Positions 24,426 through 35,936 of a DNA stretch of 64,000 nt are shown here, one piece after another. The notes under the pieces are model-generated. The model was given only the letters and a program-made list of their open reading frames with translations, did not search any database and was not told the DNA's origin. Both the position numbers and the translations under genes were made by a program. Positions within the stretch are counted from its first letter, which is position 1, and each line of letters opens with the position of its first letter. The DNA is from Alentia gelatinosa (lineage: Eukaryota; Annelida; Polychaeta; Phyllodocida; Polynoidae): NCBI GenBank assembly GCA_950022655.1, contig OX465580.1, forward strand, positions 45,196,028 to 45,260,027. The letters run 5' to 3'.

Positions 24426-24889
24426 TTTATAATATCATATATATATACAATATCTTCCCCTCTGTTATATAAACATATGCATTATGAATGGTCTATTGAA
24501 CATATTTAGGAACAGATATGATAAACGTTTTAATAATCATATACTTTTAAAATCTTAATCCAGGTCTGAGGTACATGATTATAGGTATTTGTTCGGATTT
24601 CTAATACCATTGATAAAAGACATCAATTCACTAAGTTTTCTATAAGAAAATTGAAAAAAATCATATTTTTCAATTTGTTTCTTATATAAATGAAGTCCCA
24701 CAAGTCGGAGTGTGTCGGTACCGTGGCAACCTTTCTTTTGCCACCAAACCGTTACGACACACTTCGACAAGGCTTTACGACACACTCCGACACATTCCAA
24801 CAGAGCCCTTCAAATAGGATTTTCTTTGTCGTTGTGTGTTATAAGCCTTGTCGGAGTGTGTTGGAAGCAGTGGGTACCACCCTTTTGTA

Positions 24890-25370
24890 TTGAATAAGAG
24901 CCATTTATACCACATACTGAAATGGACAGAGGGCCTACTTTTACAAACCTTGCTTAGTCATCCCATTGATTGAAAGGGTCTATCACTTGAGATATTTTTT
25001 TTTATTTGAGCAAGTCTTTTATTAATCTCTGGGCATTATCATACAGCTTACAACTTTCAGCTTTGCCAAACAATTCTCCGTACATTCATTGTTACCTTGT
25101 GGTCATATCCATTGCTCCCTTTTTTTGTTATACCAGTTAACTATATAAAACCAAAACTACCTGAACATCATTTAGGCTATTCCGGAACTAAACCTGTACT
25201 AATTACATGGTTGCCACCCTTGTAGTGTAAAGCACTTGAGATATCTTTGTGTCAACCTTGACCAAACCCTAAACAGGTTGAAAATAGCCAGCCATTCAAA
25301 ATGCATCAGAAAACGTGCGCATTATTCCCAACCGGCGGGTTTGGGTTAATGCGCCGCCGACCCGATCCTG
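24890..25370. other. non-coding stretch, no gene recognised
   Basis: No supported feature; a T-run lies near 24995. Confidence 0.5.
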
Positions 25371-25905
25371 GTTGCTAGGGACGCGCCACGTGACCACCCT
25401 CCACGGCGTGCCGGGGTACCACGTGACGGTTCCCGGATGTCTCGGAACCTTTGGCATCTCGGGCCCCCTACGGCACCTCGGACCCATCGGCACCTCGGAC
25501 CCCCGCTTTCACAGCTTTCACAGCCTTCATGCGCGAAAACGGTGAATGTCTTCCAATGTGATTACTTACACAAAATACGGATTCACAGCTTTGCTGTATT
25601 ATATTATTTGTCTATTTTCCACAATAAAGAATCTTACAAAACAAAAGCATATATTACAAATCATGTGTGATAACCCTATCCCAAACCTTAACCCTAAACC
25701 TAACCCTAACCCTATCCCTAACCCTATCCTAAACCTTAACGCTATCCCTAACCCTAACCCTTTCCTAACATTAACCCTATCCTTAACCCACGAAGGCGGG
25801 AGTGCGAAACGTGGCCGCGAGGGGGCCGAGATGACCGCACAAAAAGGGATCCGAGATGCCGATGGGGCCGAGATGACCGTGTACCCCACGTGACCACTGA
25901 CCGCG
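25371..25905. repeat. GC-rich inverted arms around a telomere-like tract
   Basis: Left arm (about 25371-25510) and right arm (about 25795-25900) are imperfect reverse complements. Left blocks CACGTGAC, GGCATCTCGGGCCCC and CATCGGCACCTCGGACCC match right blocks GATCCGAGATGCCGATGGGG, GGCCGAGATGACCG and CCACGTGACC. GGCACCTCGGACCC is itself tandemly repeated. No open frame is meaningful here. Confidence 0.5.
25671..25791. repeat. interstitial telomere-like (CCCTAA)n tract, degenerate
   Basis: About 120 bases of CCCTAA/CCCTAT/CCTTAA units with frequent variants, i.e. the metazoan TTAGGG repeat on the other strand. Reading frames rich in Asn-Pro or Leu-Gly here come from the repeat. Confidence 0.85.
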
Positions 25906-26677
25906 TGCAGCTCATCCGTCTCACCGAGTGCTGGGTCTCACTCTCCCTCGGCACGCGAGACTATCAAGAACCTCCCGCCCACCCTACAAACAATAACCTT
26001 CTCCTACTCGCCTCCCTACTGGGCAAGTAGGGCTCTGAACATATTTCCGACCAATTGCCTGGACAATTGCCTAAGGACGACATTTATTTCCTAATTTTCT
26101 ATTCAGTGGATATTCAATAAAATTTCATATCCATACCCCGGGTCCGTCGTTAGTCATTATGTCAAAACTGGTAAACTTTACTAAGGTACTGAAGCCATAT
26201 TCAACCTTTGTGAATGCATAAACCTGTACTCAAAAGTGTATTAGCTGAGTGAATACCTTACCTGATTACAATATCTATCGTTTATAGAATTGCTCATTTT
26301 ATGGGCGAGCTCATGCATCATTCCAAAACTAGAATGTTCTTATCTTTATGGATGTTGAAGCAAGATAGAATCTCAAACCTGAGGACAACGGTTTGAAGCA
26401 GACGAACTCTATTCCATGAACATTTCTCTTAAACTATAAACTGTTTCTTAAAACAGAGGACATCACTCACCACTGAACTTTTCATCATTATAGCAACTTA
26501 CTGTAAATTAGCTACATACCAAATATTGTTTGTTAATTGTTTATATTAACCAGGTGAAACCAATGTAAATTCGGCCAACATTGAGAGGTATCCTCAAAAC
26601 GGTCTTGGCCAATGATAACGCTCGGGCAAGTCTTAAATCCTCGCCTTGTTTTTGAATTAAGAAGTCATGTCAGTATC
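25906..26677. other. non-coding stretch, no gene recognised
   Basis: No supported feature. Confidence 0.5.
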
Positions 26678-26820
26678 TATATAGAACGTTCTGACAAGCC
26701 ACAGAATGAGATGGCAATTTACGGTTTGTACGGCACGAGGCATTTATGCCGAGTTCCGTACAAACCGTAAATAGTCATCGAGTTCTGTGACTTGTACAAG
26801 CATGGTAGGACGTTATATAT
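26678..26820 (+). repeat. two-module palindromic repeat family, copy 2 (module 1 only)
   Basis: A palindrome of about 143 bases: TATATAGAACGTTCTGAC at the left and GGTAGGACGTTATATA at the right. The inner arms TTTACGGTTTGTACGG and CCGTACAAACCGTAAA flank GCATTTATGC. It closely matches 34901-35052. A C-tract of about 15 bases follows at 26901. Confidence 0.7.
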
Positions 26821-27420
26821 TTACTATATACCCAAATCTATTTAATTACTATCGTAAATATAGGCGAAAATCACCTTTTCACGAGTCCATTTGGACACGC
26901 CCCCCCCCCCCCCGTGCGGAAAGTCAATACACTGTGGTACGTGTTTACCTTTAAATTTGTGACGTCACGAATCTCCTACCACATATCTAGTAGTTAAGAA
27001 TGTTATTGAATCTGTTTGGAGAGTGATGATTTACGAGTGGCGCCACCTTCATGTTTTATCGGAACTAACAACGTATCGACTCGTGGATTTTAAGTGGCTT
27101 CTCAACCAACAGAATTTTTTGCATAACATCATATATTAAGTTAAGTATATTTACATATGTTATTCATAATTAATTCTATTTTAATGTTAATACGCGTTCA
27201 AGTTGTAATCATAGATAACGAAATGTAGATAATTTAGTGAAGACAACAATGTTTTAATTCTACATTTCAAGTTTTTAATCACTTTTCTCGGAAGATTTCT
27301 ATCCAAATCCACATGTCATTTTTCATTGACATTTCTTTGTTTCGATACCTACACATATTGAAGCCATATGTATTTAATATACATAAACAAAACGTCCTCC
27401 TAGTAATTTGGTAGTAATAG
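26821..27420. other. non-coding stretch, no gene recognised
   Basis: AT-rich. It contains a poly-C run (26901-26915) and no coding frame. Confidence 0.5.
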
Positions 27421-28144
27421 TTATATATTTATATTTATCATGAAATTTCCCCCTGAAATGTTAGCATTAGAAAACAATTCCCGTATTAAATCTCTTTGAT
27501 TTGTTTTATTTTGTGTATTCGTTGTAGAGATTGTCTTCGTTTCTTGCATTTTACATGGTAGATTTTGTTGAGGCGATTCCAGGAAATCATCATCCTGTAG
27601 GTCTTGACTGAACCTCTCAGGAATAGCAATAGCCTGGAAATATACAATTACAAATGTATTAATTTATATTTAATTTAAAATAACTTCTTTTTTTGTATGC
27701 ACATTTTCACAATTTTTTACAATACTGACCAATCTTTCAACTTACATTGTCAGAATTCGACATTGCAGCCCTCTCCACCTCAGGATCAGATGTTACAGTC
27801 GCTGACAATAATCAAAGTTTTGAAGCCGTATTCTTCACTTCAAGTCGCCCCTAGAAAGGAATTTACTGGCGATTTAATGAAAGTGCGACAGTTAAAGCCT
27901 ATATGAAAATATTTAAAGGAAATAAATACGAGTTGCAGTCGTCTCAACTTATGAACCTGGTTTTATAGTTGCAATATAGTAGACGTATGCCAGTGCTCTC
28001 GTATCAAAGGAATTTATCAAAAATCTTAGGAATACAAGTATAAATATTGGGAAAAGTATATATAGTGTATAAAGCCTCATGGATTGTGATACAACGACTA
28101 TATATTGGAATTATTCATCATATTAAAATAACAAGTTCATTTAC

Positions 28145-28777
28145 CGTCGCTGGATCTGGGAGCGCAGGGGCCTTGGCAGGTTGGTTTGATTTTACTTTGT
28201 AAATATCCATACCATTGTTTAATACAGAGTACATCATTTGTTGTTGTTTTTCACTAGCTGTCGCGTAATGCTGGAGGCTTTGCACGTTTCGGTGGCCAGA
28301 TAACTGGGCGACTAGGTTCGGTGGGACCCCGGCATGGATTAAACTTGTGCACATAGTTTTTCTTACCGAATGATTTGTTAGCTTTTTATTCGTTATCCCA
28401 GCGTGTTTTGTAGCATAAGACATGAATTTCCCCTGTTCGTTGTGCCCCATAGGCTGTTTTGTGTACCACACTTTACTTTTCGGCCCTCTCTTATAATTAA
28501 TACATAAGTTTTTTGGTGAAAATGCTCTACTTGAACTTCCGTCACCTTGACGTGTTTTCGTTTGTCTTTCGCAAAAGCTAACGAATAATAATCCATTTGA
28601 ATCTCGTTCTGTTTTAAAGTCGCCCCATTTTTATTGGCGACTTTCCTGGCATCCACGCATTCCCATGCATTTCGTGGTGATAAACCAAATTGCCGATCTC
28701 AATCCTCTCGGGGTATCGCTACAGAAAGCGCCGGAATCCCATATTTTCTCTTCGCCTTCCTTACTGAACGGATCGCA
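28145..28777 (-). pseudogene. exon 2 of the Crypton-type gene (catalytic domain)
   Basis: Begins CDPFSKEGEEKIWDSGAF after the acceptor and carries the full catalytic series (Arg, HxxR, GH, Tyr). One in-frame TAA (28631-28633) sits where WGD-type sequence follows. The segment between INYKRGPKS and KVWYTKQPMG is shorter than expected for the family. Confidence 0.75.
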
Positions 28778-29062
28778 CTGAAAATAAAAATTTCAAGAAA
28801 CATTAAATATAAATCTATTAAATAATTTAATCGCTTAAATTCATGATAGTTATCTAAATTTGACGTAATAGATATAGTATAAGTCTGTCAAGCCTATGTA
28901 GCAGTCCCCCTATCGGGGAAAATTTGAAATAAAAAGTGAAAACAATGTTGTATATCGAACGCTTGTCGTTCAGTGTAACTTACATCATTCATTTATATAG
29001 TATTGCCCTTTTATAATATAATTTATAAATATTTCAGTATTAAATATAAAAAGAAAACATAC

Positions 29063-29526
29063 CTTATTTTCAACTCTTTTTTTTTTTATGCTAATACCTC
29101 CCTCACTGCTTTGAACGTATCGCTGGTTACAATGTTTTCCTTGTAATCGTTCATCTCCAAATAACGTTTTATACTGCCAAAGACTGCTGTAAGACTATCT
29201 GGTTCATAGTCTTGACCGTTTTTTTTTTTAAGTTGCAGTATGTAACTTCCCAACAAAACGTTGAGTCTTATTGGTGATAATTCTTCTATATCACAATTCT
29301 CCTTACCATTTTCGCGACACTATTTATTAAATGCTATCACATCTCTTTCCGGTTTTTTTTCCGTTTCTTCACTTTTTTTACTGTTAATGTACGATCGCAA
29401 CTCTTTCAGACTTCTTACTGTAATGGTTGGTAATTCCTCAATGTTTTCCTCATTGTTATCATCATTTTTTGGGTACATTTCAACCCTTTCTATCGGTATT
29501 TCAGTCACAACCTCCGTTTCCGACAT
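29063..29526 (-). pseudogene. exon 1 of the Crypton-type gene
   Basis: Starts at an ATG (MSETEVVTEIPIERVEMYP). An acidic, Glu/Asn-rich leader is followed, after an in-frame TAG, by the N-terminal helical domain read as EELSPIRLNVLLGSYILQL and EPDSLTAVFGSIKRYLE. It ends at a strong donor. An 11-A run near 29080 may be a slippage site, because phase is lost by two bases between this exon and exon 2. Confidence 0.65.
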
Positions 29527-29586
29527 TGTTGTCGTGTAGAATGAAACGCTATTACGTTTTTTTTATGTTCGATATGTACACTATAC

Positions 29587-29924
29587 TTTAATTGCGTATC
29601 TTAAAATACAAACATGAAAACTAATAGGTTTTTTTAACTTTTAAATTAATATATTCCTACTAATGTTAAATATAAATATAAATTTATTTAAATGTATTTT
29701 TTTTTATCGTATTATGAAATAAAACGTTATTTATGTTTATATTTCCAGTTCTTACTCTTTAACTTAATTGCATATCTTAAAATAAAAACATGAAAACTAA
29801 TGGTTTTTTAAAATTTTAAATCAATATATTTTTACTACTGCTAAATATATATATATATATTTTATAGTTACTGTTTTTTATCGTATTATGAGATAAAACG
29901 TTATTTATGTTTATATTTCCAGTT
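29587..29924. repeat. tandem duplication, two units of about 163 bases
   Basis: Unit 1 (29587-29750) and unit 2 (29763-29924) share AATTG.ATATCTTAAAATA, AACATGAAAACTAATGG-like and TATCGTATTATGAAATAAAA blocks and both end TTATATTTCCAGTT. It lies just upstream of the Crypton-type start codon on its strand, so it could be its promoter or 5' untranslated region. Confidence 0.7.
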
Positions 29925-30044
29925 TATATGTTACTAAGCGTATCTCCAACGCACTGCAGAGCCTGAAGGTGGGTGTGGCATTTATTAACCAATAGGATTA
30001 CAGTATTTTAACGTGGTCGTTTCACGTAGCAACGTGTTCATTTT

Positions 30045-30190
30045 TCAAGTCCGTACACTTGACAAAGTCTCTACGAGGCGGTCCGTACACTATAATACGG
30101 ACTTGAAGTCTGTATATTCAAATTACGTTATACGTCGAAACGGTGCATATTTACAGTATATACGGCATGGGTATATAGTAAATAACTATC
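30045..30190 (+). repeat. two-module palindromic repeat family, copy 3 (module 2)
   Basis: Contains an inverted pair GTCCGTACAC...GTACGGAC-like, then GTCGAAACGGTGCATATTTA and CATGGGTATATAGTAAATA, matching 35075-35165 and 9330-9395. Module 1 is absent or unrecognisable here. Confidence 0.55.
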
Positions 30191-32092
30191 CTTGTGATAA
30201 TATACTAACATATCACTGAAAATGAAGTGGGAAAATATGAAATTAAATAACGCTAATGTGAATCCTGTTGGCGTTTGCTTATGGGGAGCCAGATGGTCAC
30301 TGTGACTGGATACAACGACGCAGGACAGGTATGATACACGGTACTTTTAGACGAACTGAAACATGTCTGAAGTCCTCGGAACTAGTTGGGCCAAATGCGG
30401 TTAAGACAGAGCAGGTGAAATACACTGACTTTACACCGCTCCCCTCTGAATCCCCAAGTGACCCTAACCATTTGCTTTTCTGAACCTGAAGTAAAACATC
30501 TCTTTATCTATCAATGGGCAGTAATGGGCATTGAACTATACTTGACTAGCAATAATCTTGAGCGTTACAGCAAGACCTAAAGATAAACACAAATCTCACA
30601 TGAAAAAAACATAGACTAGGTCTTGCAGCCCCATCCCACAGGCAGCGGTGGACTGATGAACCATGTTAAGATCGACGCGGTTGTCTCTCTGCCTTTCACA
30701 TAAATATAGTTCCTCCCCAAGCGTCTTCGTCTCCTATCTTATCTAAGTAGGAATTGATACTGTAGGGCTGGCGTCATGTACCAATATCAGCGTATATTTA
30801 GACTGCGCCTCTTTAATCAAGCATAATACCCTGACAAAGTGGGCGATGCATGTGGGAGTGGGGTGGGAGGCGCTAAGGGGGCTCATAATTGGGTGAGGTA
30901 TAGAGGGTAGAACAATGTATAGGGTAGAATATAGTAGTAATAGGCGCAGCTGATGTCTTTACGCATCAACCGTGCCAGGGTGGGAACGCCCGAAATGATG
31001 CTTTTAGGCAACAACTGTGCCAGGGCGGGTGATGCCAAAAGCATGTCCTCGCGAGCGTCATTCGCGATCGACATGCAGGCCCCATTTGAAAAAAGGTACT
31101 TACCATGAACCCATTCTTGTTTCTTAAATTTCTGAATTATTTCTAATGTATATGAATATTATTAGAGGAGTTCGAAAATAGTCATAGGAAGACAACATTA
31201 TCAACAACGTTTATTGTCATTCATCATAAATTCAATAAAACAGATATTTCTAAACATTAAATATTACGCTGATACACAATTAGGATCAGGCGTATATATA
31301 TGAATCAGGCGTATATATATATATGAATCACCTACAGATAAGCGTATTCACATATATATGTAAAATGGTGGTTTTTGTGCAGTATAAAAGGATCTATGTG
31401 AAGTCTCTGATCAAGTTTGATGGAGAGCTATTGTGATTAGAATTTCGTTAAATGGAAGTTATTTGGGGCCGTCTTTAAGATGTTTCGAGCCTGAGATGAA
31501 TCTGAATTGATCTTGTTTTGAACCTAATTGAGGATCAGCCAATTTTAATCAGATCGAATTTATTCTCTGGTCAGTTGATCATGTACATTGGGTCAAGACA
31601 GACCAACGTCCCAGATCAAATTCGAACTTCAAACATGGTAGGGTTGTCAGCTAGATTAACAGAATACCTTCGTCTCTGCACGATCCGACTAGATGACTGG
31701 TCGTGCTTTATTCACGGTCCTTCCTCAAAGCCAAGTATGCTCGGCCTCTGTAGAGGTACTTAATATAAAGATATTCCCAGACAAATAAATTGATGTTAAA
31801 GTCTAGCTATGTGACCGTTGATTCCCAAAGGCACCCTCTCGGTAGTCCAGTACTCCGGTATCTGGATTAGTCTCCCTGGCTTTACTTTGCATGCCTGTGC
31901 CAAGGTACTGTATTTTGCAAGTGATCTGACCGGGATCACTTCGGGAAGTTGTTAATAAACATCCATTATTTATTTGACTTGTGGAGTCTCCATTTGTGTG
32001 ATTAGGTGAAAAGGATAGCTTTTAACAATCACAGGACACATATAAGACATCTGACACTACATAAGAGCATTTGACAGGACATTACGATTGCA
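30191..32092. other. non-coding stretch, no gene recognised
   Basis: No gene. A phrase near GTGCCAGGG.GGG occurs twice (30974 and 31018). A TCAGGCGTATATATAT word occurs twice at about 31285-31325 and again near 46803. Confidence 0.45.
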
Positions 32093-32248
32093 GGACGTTA
32101 GGGCCCACCACCTGAAAGTCGGGACGTTAGGGCCCAGCCGAGACCGGTGGTCAGAAAGCTTGAGTTGTGCCTGGGCCGCACCGCGATGCCGAGGTAACAC
32201 ATGCGGAGCTGGGAGGGAGAAATAGCATAAATGGACGTTAGGGCCCAC
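32093..32248. repeat. GGACGTTAGGGCCCA motif, three copies
   Basis: The word occurs at about 32093, 32121 and 32233 in the same orientation, with unrelated sequence between. No other feature is recognised. Confidence 0.5.
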
Positions 32249-32639
32249 CTTAATCTTTTTTTTTTAGCAAAGTATTTCATTTTGCAACGTAACTTGAATA
32301 CATTCCATCTTGATCTGTCTTCTCTGCGGGTTCTTTTTCTTAAGACTAACAAAAAACTAGTTCACCCCCTATGGTCAATGTGTCTTTAATGCTCCCTTCT
32401 TTTCTTTTATTAATATGATAAGTTCTACCAAAACTTTCTGAAGGCTGTTCCAGAATTATAACTTCCAACTTATAGTTGTCCTGTTCTAACTACAAGGTTG
32501 CGACCCTTGCATTATTATTGTGCCAGAAAAAAACAGGCTGTTGAGTGTAGCTAGTTGGTCAGTACAGTAAAGTAGATGTAGATGTAGTGGTTGTGGGAGG
32601 GGAGGGGGTGAGGGCTATTTTTGCATGACTGTAGAGTGG

Positions 32640-33075
32640 CTTCAGGTCCAGTGTGTTATACGTAAATCTTCATCTGTCCCTGTCTGCTAGTAAATATGTC
32701 TATTTCTCTTTGTTTATGTCTGTTTTCTGTCTCCAGCTGTCTGCTTCTGTCTGTCTCCCTGGCACTATCCATGTCTATATACTGTATGTGTATACATGTA
32801 TATATAACTCTCTCTGTTTATATCTTTGTCTCTGTCCCTGTCTGTCCATATGTATATCTTACTATAGCTTTGTCTCTGTCCCTGTTGGTTGGTTTGTATG
32901 TTTGATTATTTCTCTTTGTATGTGTCTTTCTGCATCTCTGTCTCATTGTCTTTGTCCCTATCTGTATAAGTCTGACTCTCTGTCTGTTTACCTGCCCCTG
33001 CGTGAGTTTTCCTTCTGTCTCTGTTATCATCTGCATCATTATCTGTCTCTCTGTGTCTCCTTCTCTGTCTTAATG
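32640..33075. repeat. degenerate TCTG/TCTC simple-sequence tract
   Basis: More than 400 bases of TCTGTCTCTGTCCCTGTCTG-like units with many interruptions. The long hydrophobic frames here (Leu/Ser/Cys/Val-rich) are low-complexity artefacts. Confidence 0.85.
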
Positions 33076-34070
33076 AAAATCGATGATCAAGGGTTTCAGC
33101 AAGTCTATGGTCAAGTCTCAGGTACAAGGCTGTATGACAGGGTTGTAGGGACTAAAACTGGTTTGTCAGGTCTGTACAAAGTGGGTCTGAATACAGTATA
33201 TTTAGATGTGTCCCATCAGATCTGAGTCTCTGAATACAGTGTATTTAGATGTGTTCCATCAGATTTGAAATATGTATACCACGTTTAGACAATATTATCA
33301 TCTAATACTTTCCTTTTCCAGCAGCATATTACAGTAGCCATAACTAAGTGTTTATCATTTCATGAAAGGATTGACATAGTGAATCCTTTTGTCTTCAAAA
33401 AGACTAGAAATAAAAATGTCTATTTTTAGGAACCAATTGAGTCAGTATAGTAGGGCAGGGGGTATAGTAAGGCTTGATAATGGACTCCTGCTCATTTAAC
33501 CAGGCCTTTATAGGTGGTGCATGGACAGCGAAGGGTTAGTTTCTTGACAGTAAGCTGGAAACCTGTGTGAGGATTCTAACCTCTAGATGACATATATGAG
33601 CGTGTTATCCCGCGCTCAGAAAGCAGGGTACAGAAACGGATACAGAAAGGCTAATTCCAATTTAATCTTAAAAAAAGAAAAAAGCTGATTTTTCTTTTTA
33701 TATTTTCTTGTGTGTGTGTGTGTGTGTGTGTGGGGGGGGGTGTTGTTGAAAAAAAGATAGCATGGGACAAGTTTTCTTTTTGTATTTTCATAATGGAGCG
33801 CCATATTTTTCATTTAGTGCCAATTTCCTTCTGGTTCTTCTGTGGATATATATTCTAGATATTCCAGTGTGAAATTCTCATATAAAGGTCTTTTTACATT
33901 TAACAAACTTTGAACTCTCACTGGCGGGCACCTGCCAGTGGGAACGTACTGCCGGTCGCAAGCTGCTTTTATAACCATATTTTAACTAAATCAATGTCTT
34001 TTTTAGTTCAGAAAAAATATAAACTTTGAAAACTGAAATGACTATCACATATCTCATATCACTAAATCAA
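33076..34070. other. non-coding stretch, no gene recognised
   Basis: Contains a GTGTATTTAGATGTG-type duplication (33196-33255) and a short (TG)n run at 33711-33731, but no gene. Confidence 0.5.
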
Positions 34071-34220
34071 GTGGTGCCCATAAGTCCAGGTAAAAAAGGA
34101 CATGAGGTCATGCCATTAGTCAATGCAAGTGGTGCCTTTTGTCCGGGTACCGGTGCCATTTGCCCAAGTAAAACTGAAAAGAGATACCATCAGTCCAGGT
34201 GCCATCCGTCCAGTTACCAC
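34071..34220. repeat. degenerate tandem array of GGTGCCATTTGTCCAGGTA-like units
   Basis: About six units of 18-25 bases can be recognised (near 34071, 34112, 34130, 34152, 34186 and 34201), each with GTGCC or TACC, then AT, then GTCC. Coding meaning is unlikely. Confidence 0.5.
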
Positions 34221-34900
34221 ATGGGCTTGATACCTGCCCACTTAATTGGCACAGATTCTGGAACCGTAATCGATCTGAAGATGGTGAGAAAAACCTATAA
34301 AATATAAAGTGACCAATAAAAGAACCTTAAAAAAGAAGTGACTAATCTGACGAAAGTGGTCCAATATAGACATCTATCCAGTTTAGTGCGTAGATGGCCT
34401 TATTTTATGGTATAAAATTCACGATTATTTACTGAAATTCACGATTATCTACTTGTCCCAGCAGTCAACCAATTTTTAAGGTAACAAAAGGTTACTAATG
34501 ATTCATGAGCCCTCAAGTAATTACACTGGTGGCACCAGGAATGTTTCAACGCGTTGTTGTTAAGAAATATGTATTGTGTAAACCTAATATCTATATAATC
34601 ATTACCACCAAATGGTTGTATATGTATGATTCATATGTACGCATTGATATATAGTATTGCGATACGGTACTCCATATCACAATAGTGCCCACAGGGTGAC
34701 ATGTGGACATCACGTGGGGAATAATACAGACGCTACCATCTGGACTGGGTACATCTACACAGCGGGTCTATGTGCAGGACTGGACACTCATGGGAGAGGA
34801 GTGAGTTCGGAAGTGTTTACCAACACCGTATACCACTTCCCAACCTCTAATATAATGCAAGTTGTCCTCTGACGAAGTTGTGGCCGTGGTAAGAGTACTT

Positions 34901-35165
34901 ATATAGAACGTCCTGACCATGCTGTACAATTCACAGAACGAGATGGTTATTTACGGTATGTACGGACCGAGGCATTTATGCCGAGTTCCGTACAAACCGG
35001 AAATTATCATCGAGTTCTGTGACTTGTACAAGCATGGCTGGACGTTATATATTAACTATATACCCAAAATTTAGTGTACGGACCAGCGGTCCGTACAGTA
35101 TTTTTACGTCATATGCCGAAACGGTGCATATTTACAGTATATATACAACATGTGTATATTGTAAA
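34901..35165 (+). repeat. two-module palindromic repeat family, copy 4 (most complete)
   Basis: Module 1 (34901-35052) is a palindrome with ends ATATAGAACGTCCTGACCAT and AAGCATGGCTGGACGTTATA; the inner arms flank GCATTTATGCC. Module 2 (35075-35165) starts with the short palindrome GTACGGACCAGCGGTCCGTAC and continues GCCGAAACGGTGCATATTTA and a TATATAC...GTGTATATTGTAA hairpin. No frame is meaningful. Confidence 0.7.
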
Positions 35166-35398
35166 TTTACTATCCAGCGATTGCATAGTCCTCATTTGAA
35201 ATGTACTGGGACTCGTAAACCCCAGTCCATTGTTTCTATGTTTCCAGAAACCATAATATTGAAAACGGAATTCATTGTCCTAGTCATACTGGGAATCAAA
35301 AGAATAGTCCCTAATGATATACCCTATGATATGCTAATTCTAGGGTTCATTTTATTCGAGAAGATGAATAATGAGGTCATACAGCAAACGATAGTTTT

Positions 35399-35480
35399 TT
35401 GGACAGGCGGCCCTGTGAACCACTGAAGGTTGACTATAAGTCGACCTCTTATGGTTTACGATCGCTTGTCCAGAAAACCA
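35399..35480. repeat. short imperfect palindrome
   Basis: TTTTTTGGACAGGCGGCC...GTGAACCAC pairs with GTGGTTTAC-like...GATCGCTTGTCCAGAAAA, with the centre near GTTGACTATAAGTCGACC. It could be a MITE or a foldback relic. Confidence 0.4.
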
Positions 35481-35599
35481 TCGAATATTGTCAATGTGAT
35501 ATGAAAGATATGAAGATCTTGAAAATTTCTGGATGAGGCTTTGGCCAAGCTAAGTAATTTGGAGTTTATCATCGAGTACATGATATTATATATATGTAT

Positions 35600-35720
35600 A
35601 TGCCTGCGGTCGAACATCTATGAAATACTACCTACTGCTAGGGGTATAGTAATATTAATGTTTGCGCCCTAGGCCTATTTCAGGTATGTAACAATGAGGA
35701 AACCTTACTGTTGACAAAAC
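35600..35720 (+). repeat. dispersed repeat, copy 2 of the 14.5 kb family
   Basis: ATCTATGAAATACTACCTAC and GCTAGGGGTATAGTAATA match the blocks at 14503-14550 in order; the terminal hairpin part is diverged. Confidence 0.5.
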
Positions 35721-35936
35721 TGTATCTGTTCTCAGTCTATCATCAAGTCTATACCAATCTCCTCCTATTGCATCAGTCAATATATATACCTCATGACTGA
35801 CCACAGGCAAAGACCGTTTCGTCAACTGTAAAGCAGGATTCACACGGAGAACTCATGTAACCCGGCATTTAAACTAGATAGTCATCAACCCAAGAATGTC
35901 CTCAGGCGTTTAGAGTTTATATGTACTGATGTCTAG

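Larger units (their letters stand above)
27421..29526 (-). pseudogene. Crypton-type tyrosine recombinase gene, four exons, damaged
   Basis: Four minus-strand exons are inferred from homology-like motifs plus splice signals: 29063-29526 (donor AAG|GTATGT), 28145-28777 (acceptor TTTCAG, donor ACG|GTAAAT), 27746-27850 (acceptor TTCTAG, donor AAT|GTAAGT) and 27421-27633 (acceptor TTCCAG, stop TAA). Exons 2-4 keep one reading phase. Exon 1 gives the N-terminal domain (NGQDYEPDSLTAVFGSIKRY), and exon 2 the catalytic domain. First Arg is in MGMRGCQE, HxxR in NHSVRKTMC, the next His in LSGHRNVQ, and the Tyr in LQHYATAS. The architecture is that of Crypton elements and their domesticated relatives (DUF3504/KIAA1958-like proteins), which cut and join DNA without reverse transcription. 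Damage: TAG at 29320-29322, TAA near 29086-29088, a likely poly-A frameshift there, TAA at 28631-28633, a stop in exon 3, and about 30 codons that seem missing before KVWYTKQPMG. Confidence 0.75.

Noticed and set aside
25546..25893. Asn-Pro-rich frame and its antisense Leu-Gly-rich frame
   Set aside because: Caused by the CCCTAA telomere-like repeat.
32653..33225. 190-codon frame with apparent hydrophobic segments
   Set aside because: Arises from a TCTG-type simple repeat; the Leu/Cys/Ser pattern is periodic and no start or domain is credible.
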